A stretch of 5,402 nt of DNA from an uncultured Zetaproteobacteria bacterium. GTDB taxonomy: Bacteria; Pseudomonadota; Zetaproteobacteria; Mariprofundales; Mariprofundaceae. The notes beneath the pieces were generated by a model. It was not told the origin of the DNA. It worked only from the letters and a program-made list of their open reading frames with translations, and did not search any database. This document shows positions 1 through 5,402 of this stretch, one piece after another (the first letter of the stretch is position 1; every line of letters starts with the position of its first letter). The stretch is from the NCBI GenBank assembly GCA_913056285.1, contig CAJXNE010000139.1, positions 1 to 5,402 on the forward strand, in the 5' to 3' direction. The position numbers and the translations under genes were made by a program.

Positions 1-857
1 AGCCGTTTGAGGGCGTCATCGGATAATGGGTTGAGTATGCGAAGCAGGATACATTTTCCGACATAGCGGAAGCTGTGATAATTTAGATAGAAATCGCGAA
101 TATGGCTTACAGCGGCGTCAATACTATCAGTGTGATAAAGCAGATGATTATCTTCCGAATCAATGAGTCCGTCTTTCACCAGTCGCCGGATCCATGATTT
201 CATAAACGGGCCCCAGAAATCATCGCCGGGCGCCTCCAGCATCACCACCGGCAGCGGCGGATTACGACCGGTTTGAATCAGCGTCAATGTTTCAAATGCC
301 TCGTCCAGCGTGCCGAATCCGCCCGGTGTGAGCACGACTGCATCGCTTTCCTTGAGGAAAAATACCTTGCGCGTAAAAAAGTACTGGCAATAAAAATGGC
401 GTGGTGAATCGACCATGACCGGGTTGGGTTGCTGTTCCATCGGCAGGTTGATGTTGATGGCAAAGGAGTTCTTTTCACCGGCGCCTTCATTGGCCGCCTG
501 CATCATGCCGCCACCACCACCAGTGATAATCATAAAGCCGGCATCTTTCAGTGCTTCAGCACAAACGCGCGCCTGCTTGTAGCGCGGATGATCGGTGGGC
601 GTTCTGGCCGAGCCGAAAATAGCTACCTTACGGCAGTCCTGATAGGGGCTGAATACATCCAGTCCCTTTCGTAGTTCAGCCAGCATTTTGGACAGCATTT
701 TAATGTCCACATTGTCATAGCCGCCGGATACAAGTTGCAATGTTTCAAGCAACAAGGCGCGTTTATAAGGCGAATCATGTTCGTAATTCGCAAGCAGGGC
801 TCTGGCATGTTCGCGGATGTGTTCCGGCAGATCATCAATGCCGATCGGCTCGTTCAC
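1..857 (-). CDS. LOG-family nucleoside 5'-monophosphate phosphoribohydrolase (TIGR00730-like), 3' end cut by window edge
   Basis: The 285 complete codons visible encode a Rossmann-fold LOG ('lysine decarboxylase-like') protein. The diagnostic motif PGGFGTLDE is at residues 178-186. VAIFGSAR at 78-85 is the first strand and nucleotide loop, the glycine run TGGGGGMM is at 112-119, and the SPR...TRK segment at 151-164 supplies the conserved arginine and lysine. Known members cleave the N-glycosidic bond of AMP-type or cytokinin-riboside monophosphates, releasing base and ribose 5-phosphate in the cytoplasm; the substrate here cannot be told from sequence. About 75 residues precede the core domain, and the tail (FYLNYHSFRYVG) is typical of the longer bacterial members rather than the roughly 190-residue plant-type LOGs. 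The GTG start is chosen because no in-frame ATG occurs before residue 54, and the intervening helical region (SPYKRALLLETLQLVSGG) looks conserved. It lies 17 bases after the ompA-like stop, so it is probably the last visible gene of the nadA operon. Family assignment is firm. Confidence 0.93.
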   Translation of the reverse strand, partial: MNEPIGIDDLPEHIREHARALLANYEHDSPYKRALLLETLQLVSGGYDNVDIKMLSKMLAELRKGLDVFSPYQDCRKVAIFGSARTPTDHPRYKQARVCAEALKDAGFMIITGGGGGMMQAANEGAGEKNSFAININLPMEQQPNPVMVDSPRHFYCQYFFTRKVFFLKESDAVVLTPGGFGTLDEAFETLTLIQTGRNPPLPVVMLEAPGDDFWGPFMKSWIRRLVKDGLIDSEDNHLLYHTDSIDAAVSHIRDFYLNYHSFRYVGKCILLRILNPLSDDALKR

Positions 858-863
858 AGGCCG

Positions 864-869
864 CTTCTC
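864..869 (-). promoter_or_regulatory. weak ribosome binding site for the LOG gene
   Basis: GAGAAG on the minus strand ends six bases before the GTG at 857. It is only a partial match to the Shine-Dalgarno consensus, but it is the only purine-rich stretch in the 17-base gap. It supports the GTG start. Confidence 0.45.
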
Positions 870-874
870 AAGAC

Positions 875-2365
875 TTATTTCGGCGCATTGATCACTACGT
901 CAATACGTCGGTTCATGGCCCGTCCCTGTTTGAATTCATTGCTGGCAATGGGGCGTACTTCACCATAACCCAGCGCTTTTAAGCGGGTCGCATCCGCGCC
1001 GGCAGAGATGAGAAAGTCACGCACTGCTTCAGCCCGCTTCAAAGATAACACTTGATTGCCCTTGACTTCGCCCAGGCTGTCGGTGTGTCCTTCGATATTC
1101 AGATCGCGTTCCTGATAGATATCCATGGCCTGTTTTAATCGACCTAGCATATCGAAATATTTCGAGCCGATTTTGCTTCTGCCGGAATGAAATTTTAGCG
1201 ATGTGAGGCGGATCAGCAACGAGCCATCGAGATTGACCAGAATGTCCACTTCACCCTTGTTAAAAAGCTTGCGCAGTTGTTGCTGGCGTTTTTTCTCAAA
1301 GGTTTCACGTTCCAGCTTGACCTTGAAGGCTTCTTTGATTTGCGAGAGCTGGCTCTGCTGCGCCTGCTTCATTTCATCGGTTTGAGCTGCCAGCTTGTTT
1401 TGTAGCTGTTGTTTATATTCCGATGCCAGTCGGGTCAGATCCTGTTGGTGGGCCTGACGTTCATCGGCCAGATCCTGGTTGAGTTTCTTCACGGCGCGCA
1501 ACAAATTTTTGTCGGCGATATCGGTGAGCATGACATTGGATTGTTTGCTGATACCCAGTTCATTGGCCAGTTTTAGTTTCAATGCTCTCGTTCTGAGGAC
1601 AAGTTCCTCATGACTGCTGCTCTTTTTTCGCCATGCCTTCACCTGTTCGGCCACATGCCTGGACTCACGAGCCAGATATAAGCCGTCTTCAGGGTGGCGG
1701 GGTGGTTTTCGGGTTTTGCCCTGTATAAAGGCTTCCAGCTCAGCCAGTTTGTCTTTGGCCGCCTGATAGATACGAGGGGCATAGCGTTTGGCATTGGTGT
1801 TGGCGGCTTTGCCGATAACGCTGGCGGTCATCTCAGTCAGCCAGGGCAGTGTTTGACCTATCACCTGCGTGTAAAGCTTCGCGGCTTTTTCGGCATGATT
1901 ACCGGTTTGATTCAGCGATCCCTGCTCATGCGTTTCAACGGCCAGTGTGAATTCACGCGATGCATCTTTCATCAACTGCGATGTCGATATGTCTCTTGCG
2001 GCTTTGCCGGATGATGCGATAATTTCAGTAATCGCAGTGGCATCATGACGCAGACTTAATACATCGTCATAGCGCTGCCGGAAGTCTGCTGCCGTTTGTC
2101 TGGCTTCAGCCAGCGTTTCGGCAGCCTTGGCCAGGGCTGTATCCATGTCCTGTTGATTGTGCTTGTCGGTTGCCAGCATGGCAGCGCCCAAATAAGCCTC
2201 GGCGCGTTGTACGGTTTGCGGCGCAAAGCGATGATTTTCACTATGCTTGAACGCTGAAATCTGTTGTTGCAGGAGTTGCTGATTATTATTGTCAGCAGCC
2301 AGTAATGAGCTGCTGAACAGCAGTGCCGACAACAGCGTAAAAAATAGAAATCGATATTTAGCCAA
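875..2365 (-). CDS. periplasmic OmpA-domain protein with helical N-terminal region (DUF4398-like)
   Basis: This 496-residue protein starts with a Sec signal peptide: KYR at 3-5, a hydrophobic core at 6-22, and probable cleavage after A23 or A24. There is no lipobox cysteine, and no cysteine anywhere. Residues 25-260 are alpha-helical. They contain two similar segments beginning FAPQTVQRAEAYL (47) and YAPRIYQAAKDKL (195), resembling the DUF4398 pattern often found in front of OmpA domains; a looser third copy may lie near 134-167. Residues 286-368 are K/Q/E-rich and likely coiled coil. Residues 372-494 form an OmpA C-terminal peptidoglycan-binding domain with HTD (427-429), LSLKRAEAV (440-448), GYGE (466-469) and NRR (485-487). 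In this family the Asp and Arg of those motifs (D429 and an NRR arginine) bind diaminopimelate. I infer a soluble periplasmic wall-binding protein, since no beta-barrel is visible. The start is TTG: an in-frame TAA lies six bases upstream and a good Shine-Dalgarno precedes it. The gene overlaps nadA by eight bases, suggesting translational coupling. Specific role unknown. Confidence 0.93.
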   Translation of the reverse strand: MAKYRFLFFTLLSALLFSSSLLAADNNNQQLLQQQISAFKHSENHRFAPQTVQRAEAYLGAAMLATDKHNQQDMDTALAKAAETLAEARQTAADFRQRYDDVLSLRHDATAITEIIASSGKAARDISTSQLMKDASREFTLAVETHEQGSLNQTGNHAEKAAKLYTQVIGQTLPWLTEMTASVIGKAANTNAKRYAPRIYQAAKDKLAELEAFIQGKTRKPPRHPEDGLYLARESRHVAEQVKAWRKKSSSHEELVLRTRALKLKLANELGISKQSNVMLTDIADKNLLRAVKKLNQDLADERQAHQQDLTRLASEYKQQLQNKLAAQTDEMKQAQQSQLSQIKEAFKVKLERETFEKKRQQQLRKLFNKGEVDILVNLDGSLLIRLTSLKFHSGRSKIGSKYFDMLGRLKQAMDIYQERDLNIEGHTDSLGEVKGNQVLSLKRAEAVRDFLISAGADATRLKALGYGEVRPIASNEFKQGRAMNRRIDVVINAPK

Positions 2366-3461
2366 GGTTTAACATCCTTTCGAGCGATAGTCTGGCCCAG
2401 CGTTTTTGCTGTTGGGGTACTTTGATCTGATTGCTAATGCGCTGTTGGCCATGCAGGGCATCGCGAACAGAGCGTAGCGCTGCGCAAAGGTGTTGCGGAT
2501 CGGTGCGGAACATCGTGGAGCACATGCACACCATGGGGGATAGGAACCAGATCGGTTTATCCGGAAACTGAATGCGCAGGCGATTGACCAGATTGAGTTC
2601 CGTAGCAATGGCAAACTTACTGCCAACCGGGGCCGCCGATACATGCTTGATAATCATTTCGGTGGAGCCGATAAAATCTGCTACTTCACAGACGGCCCTG
2701 GAACATTCCGGGTGAGCCAGTATTTCTATGCCGGCATGGTTGCGGCGCATGGTCTCGGCATGTTCCGGTTTGAATAGCTGATGCACTGAGCAGAAGCCTT
2801 TCCACAGAATCAGGCGGGCTTTTTCAATCGCTTCCGGCGTGTTGCCGCCGAGTGGCTGGAACGGATCCCAGATAATCATATCCGAGTCCGGTACGCCCAT
2901 GGTCACAGCGGTATTTTCGCCCAGATACTGATCGGGGAAAAAGAGTATTTTTTCGCGGTTGCCCCAGCTCCATTCGAGAATTTTGCGGGCATTGCCCGAG
3001 GTGCAGACGATACCGCCATGTTCGCCGCAAAATGATTTCAAGCTGGCGGTGGAGTTGATATAAGTGACCGGCGTAACGCACTCGTCCGGATTGATGATAT
3101 CGGAGAGTTCAGCCCAGCAGCGTGTGACCTGTTCATCATCGGCCATATCGGCCATCGAACAACCGGCGGCCAGATCGGGCAGGATGACGCTTTGCTCATC
3201 GCTGGTCAGGATATCGGCAGTTTCAGCCATAAAATGTACGCCGCAGAAGATAATATAGGGTGCGCTGGTTGCTGCCGCCTGTTGCGATAATTTGAGCGAA
3301 TCGCCGGACACATCGGCGAAGGCGAACACTTCTTCGCGTTGATAATGGTGACCGAGAATCAGCACCTGATCACCAAGTTCGGCTTTGAGTTGATTGATTT
3401 GTTCAAGAATATCGGTTTCGGGGGTATCGTATAGCTGCGTCAGCAGCGCCTGTGCATTCAT
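2358..3461 (-). CDS. nadA: quinolinate synthase (long, Bacillus-type form)
   Basis: NadA condenses iminoaspartate with dihydroxyacetone phosphate to give quinolinate, the second step of de novo NAD synthesis in the cytoplasm, using a [4Fe-4S] cluster held by three cysteines. From the chosen start the protein has 367 residues, close to Bacillus subtilis NadA (about 368) and longer than the E. coli enzyme (347). Visible motifs: GHHY at 37-40, GCSMADMAD with cluster ligand C101, TYINSTA around 133-139, PDQYLG at 176-181, KGFCSVH with ligand C224, HPEC at 250-253, GSKFAIATE at 280-288, and MVCMC with the third ligand, most likely C314. All expected cluster cysteines are present, so it should be active. 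The frame stays open to an ATG at 3533, but those 24 extra residues do not look like NadA and have no ribosome binding site. The ATG at 3461 has GGAAA nine bases upstream. It is the first gene of the minus-strand run; nadB and nadC are not in the window. Confidence 0.97.
   Translation of the reverse strand: MNAQALLTQLYDTPETDILEQINQLKAELGDQVLILGHHYQREEVFAFADVSGDSLKLSQQAAATSAPYIIFCGVHFMAETADILTSDEQSVILPDLAAGCSMADMADDEQVTRCWAELSDIINPDECVTPVTYINSTASLKSFCGEHGGIVCTSGNARKILEWSWGNREKILFFPDQYLGENTAVTMGVPDSDMIIWDPFQPLGGNTPEAIEKARLILWKGFCSVHQLFKPEHAETMRRNHAGIEILAHPECSRAVCEVADFIGSTEMIIKHVSAAPVGSKFAIATELNLVNRLRIQFPDKPIWFLSPMVCMCSTMFRTDPQHLCAALRSVRDALHGQQRISNQIKVPQQQKRWARLSLERMLNLG
2375..2380 (-). promoter_or_regulatory. 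ribosome binding site of the ompA-like gene, fixing its TTG start
   Basis: AAAGGA on the minus strand ends nine bases before the TTG at 2365, inside the last codons of nadA. Together with the in-frame TAA just upstream of the TTG, it leaves this TTG as the only start that preserves the signal peptide. Confidence 0.7.
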
Positions 3462-3464
3462 ATG

Positions 3465-3485
3465 CCACAGTTTCCGGTGCTGTGG
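3465..3485 (-). repeat. inverted repeat immediately upstream of nadA, with the ribosome binding site in its loop
   Basis: CCACAG (3465-3470) and CTGTGG (3480-3485) are perfect six-base inverted arms separated by nine bases, ending three bases before the nadA ATG. The nadA Shine-Dalgarno candidate GGAAA (3471-3475 on the minus strand) lies in the loop. It could act as an RNA hairpin at the translation start or as a repressor half-site pair; the sequence does not decide between these. The repeat itself is certain, the function is not. Confidence 0.5.
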
Positions 3486-3491
3486 ATGGCT

Positions 3492-3497
3492 TGTCAA
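3492..3497 (-). promoter_or_regulatory. consensus -35 hexamer TTGACA upstream of nadA
   Basis: The minus strand reads TTGACA, a perfect sigma-70 -35 box. At 17-base spacing the -10 position reads GAAACT, only three of six matches, and would place the transcript start at or near the nadA ATG at 3461. It is therefore either a promoter for a nearly leaderless message, an activator-dependent promoter, or a chance match. It is the best single promoter element I see for nadA. Confidence 0.35.
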
Positions 3498-3658
3498 ATT
3501 AAGCCGTTCAGGGTTATTCAACATGTTGCACATAAGATCAGAGTTGAGCGTTGGAAAACTGCATTGGCACCATCATTGAACCGTTCATTCGAGCTGCTCT
3601 TGCGTTTGCCTCGCCATGCTCGTTATGCTTAAGTGATTCACTGCTGCCCGGTAATTTC

Positions 3659-3677
3659 ACATCAAAATATATGATGT
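3659..3677. promoter_or_regulatory. operator-like palindrome ACATCA-N7-TGATGT
   Basis: Perfect six-base inverted arms flank a seven-base AT-only spacer (AAATATA). On the minus strand the spacer and arm give TATATT (3666-3671), five of six matches to a -10 box, although no good -35 sits at the right distance. A symmetric site in a divergent intergenic region is typical of a dimeric repressor operator. No regulator gene is in the window and I cannot name the factor. Confidence 0.4.
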
Positions 3678-3755
3678 TCCATTTTCATGAAGGTTTATTA
3701 GCATGCGCTCCCGGATTCTATGTGTCCCCGAACGTATGGTTACAACGAATCGCAG

Positions 3756-3796
3756 ATAGAAAATTAAAAATTGTTATTTTCAACAAATAATGACAT
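3756..3796 (+). promoter_or_regulatory. AT-rich probable promoter region of tRNA-Arg
   Basis: Of the 36 bases from 3756 to 3791, 32 are A or T, in sharp contrast to the surrounding roughly 50% GC sequence. This is usual for a stable-RNA promoter. Candidate -10 hexamers are TGTTAT (3772-3777) and AATAAT (3786-3791); the second would start transcription at the tRNA's first base, leaving no leader. I cannot assign a convincing -35. Confidence 0.4.
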
Positions 3797-3880
3797 GCAC
3801 CCTTAGCTCAGCTGGATAGAGCGTCGGCCTCCGAAGCCGAAGGCCAGTGGTTCGAATCCACTAGGGTGCACCATTTGTTG
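3781..3880 (+). repeat. 8-base inverted repeat bracketing the tRNA (CAACAAAT / ATTTGTTG)
   Basis: CAACAAAT at 3781-3788 is the exact reverse complement of ATTTGTTG at 3873-3880, whose first base is the last A of the encoded CCA. In a primary transcript the 5' leader and 3' trailer could pair and extend the acceptor helix, with T3796-A3870 adding one pair next to the acceptor stem and an unpaired internal loop between. It could affect end processing. AACAA (3782-3786) could instead pair with TTGTT (3771-3775). Confidence 0.5.
3797..3873 (+). tRNA. tRNA-Arg, anticodon CCG, CCA encoded
   Basis: The full cloverleaf is visible. The acceptor stem is GCACCCT (3797-3803) with AGGGTGC (3863-3869), discriminator A3870, and CCA at 3871-3873. 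The D stem is GCTC/GAGC (3806-3809/3819-3822). The anticodon stem is TCGGC/GCCGA (3824-3828/3836-3840) with loop CTCCGAA and anticodon CCG at 3831-3833. The T stem is AGTGG/CCACT (3846-3850/3858-3862) with loop TTCGAAT. The anticodon reads CGG, so the tRNA carries arginine. All stems are fully paired, so it should be functional. It lies 195 bases upstream of carB on the same strand with no terminator directly after it, so co-transcription with carB is possible. Confidence 0.97.
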
Positions 3881-3942
3881 ATATGTGTGAATTCAAACTC
3901 GAAATTACCACAGCTTCTCCAGCAGGCATTCGCTGAGATTTG

Positions 3943-3960
3943 CACCTTTTCGCGGAGGTG
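3943..3960 (+). promoter_or_regulatory. hairpin containing a seven-base Shine-Dalgarno match (GGAGGTG)
   Basis: GGAGGTG at 3954-3960 is fully complementary to the usual 16S rRNA 3' end. Its AGGTG can pair with CACCT at 3943-3947, extended by a T-G wobble to six pairs around a six-base loop. No normal gene starts just downstream: the nearest in-frame option is GTG at 3972, giving V-L-A-N-R-A-G-A-L then TGA. Function unproven. Confidence 0.35.
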
Positions 3961-3987
3961 TTGCCACGCTAGTGTTGGCGAATCGGG

Positions 3988-4017
3988 CGGGCGCTTTGTG
4001 AGCTTGCCCGTTTTATT
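3988..4017 (+). terminator. intrinsic terminator-like hairpin upstream of carB
   Basis: CGGGC (3988-3992) pairs with GCCCG (4006-4010). Inside it GCT (3993-3995) pairs with AGC (4001-4003), with a two-base bulge on the 3' side and a five-base loop. The stem is followed at once by TTTTATT (4011-4017). This is the layout of a rho-independent terminator, though the stem is short. It may end the tRNA transcript or act as an attenuator before carB, which starts 51 bases later. Confidence 0.6.
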
Positions 4018-4055
4018 GTCCCTGTAGCAACATCCGGGACGCAACGCATCAGGGA
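4018..4055 (+). promoter_or_regulatory. two competing hairpins over the carB ribosome binding site
   Basis: GTCCC (4018-4022) can pair with GGGAC (4036-4040). Alternatively TCCCTG (4019-4024) can pair with CAGGGA (4050-4055), which covers the carB Shine-Dalgarno AGGGAG (4051-4056). The two use the same upstream strand and exclude each other, so the region could switch between open and hidden ribosome binding. The arms are short and could be coincidental. Confidence 0.3.
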
Positions 4056-4068
4056 GTGATAGAGCCGC

Positions 4069-5402
<1,334 letters not shown>

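Larger units (their letters stand above)
3462..3796. other. divergent intergenic region between nadA and tRNA-Arg
   Basis: This 335-base stretch has no recognisable gene. A 79-codon plus-strand frame (3551-3790) begins on TTG without a Shine-Dalgarno and resembles no family I know, so I treat it as non-coding. The region should hold the promoters for nadA (leftward) and the tRNA/carB side (rightward). The supportable elements are the nadA-proximal inverted repeat and TTGACA, the central palindrome at 3659-3677, and the AT-rich tract before the tRNA. Confidence 0.7.
3874..4068 (+). other. tRNA-Arg to carB spacer, possible carB leader
   Basis: This 195-base stretch has no recognisable protein gene. 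It contains, in order, a short frame without a ribosome binding site (3883-3936), a hairpin holding a strong Shine-Dalgarno-like sequence (3943-3960), a nine-codon GTG frame (3972-4001), a terminator-like hairpin (3988-4017), and alternative pairings over the carB ribosome binding site (4018-4055). No convincing sigma-70 promoter is visible between the terminator-like hairpin and carB, so carB transcripts may originate upstream and read through it. Confidence 0.5.

Noticed and set aside
1694..2014. 106-codon plus-strand frame
   Set aside because: Antisense to the helical region of the ompA-like gene, with no ribosome binding site or recognisable product.
3462..3533. N-terminal extension of NadA to the ATG at 3533
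   Set aside because: The 24 residues do not resemble NadA, have no ribosome binding site, and overlap a TTGACA and an inverted repeat; the 367-residue form fits the family length.
3684..3706. Short palindromes TTCATGAA (3684-3691) and GCATGC (3701-3706)
   Set aside because: Six- to eight-base palindromes are expected by chance at this length and have no supporting context.
3551..3790. 79-codon plus-strand frame before the tRNA
   Set aside because: TTG start without Shine-Dalgarno, no recognisable domain, and it runs through the AT-rich promoter-like tract up to the tRNA.
3883..3936. 17-codon ATG frame after the tRNA, considered as a carB leader peptide
   Set aside because: No Shine-Dalgarno upstream and only a single Arg codon just before the stop; it ends about 50 bases before the terminator-like hairpin.

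Overview
The window is about 50% GC and holds ordinary bacterial genes in a divergent layout. NadA, tRNA-Arg and CarB point to a proteobacterium (gamma, beta or zeta-like). I base this on the CarB sequence, the CCA-encoding tRNA, and an outer-membrane-type OmpA-domain protein that implies a Gram-negative envelope. I cannot name a genus.

Minus strand, read from about 3500 down to 1: quinolinate synthase (nadA), a periplasmic OmpA-domain protein and a LOG-family nucleoside-monophosphate phosphoribohydrolase form a tight three-gene run. nadA and the ompA-like gene overlap by 8 bases. The ompA-like gene starts on TTG behind a good Shine-Dalgarno (SD) sequence. The LOG gene follows after 17 bases, starts on GTG, and runs off the left edge. 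The three products share no obvious pathway (NAD synthesis, peptidoglycan anchoring, nucleotide salvage or signalling), so the grouping is probably transcriptional convenience.

Positions 3462-3796 are non-coding. They carry a consensus TTGACA and a small inverted repeat just before nadA, an ACATCA-N7-TGATGT palindrome in the middle, and an AT-rich tract before the tRNA.

Plus strand, 3797 to 5402: tRNA-Arg(CCG), then a 195-base leader with several possible RNA hairpins including an intrinsic-terminator-like one, then the first 444 codons of carB (carbamoyl-phosphate synthase large subunit), cut by the right edge. carA is not directly upstream of carB.

I found no mobile element, CRISPR array or clear new system. 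The most interesting unexplained stretch is the carB leader: a terminator-like hairpin, a strong SD-like sequence in front of a nine-codon reading frame, and competing pairings that could hide the carB ribosome binding site.
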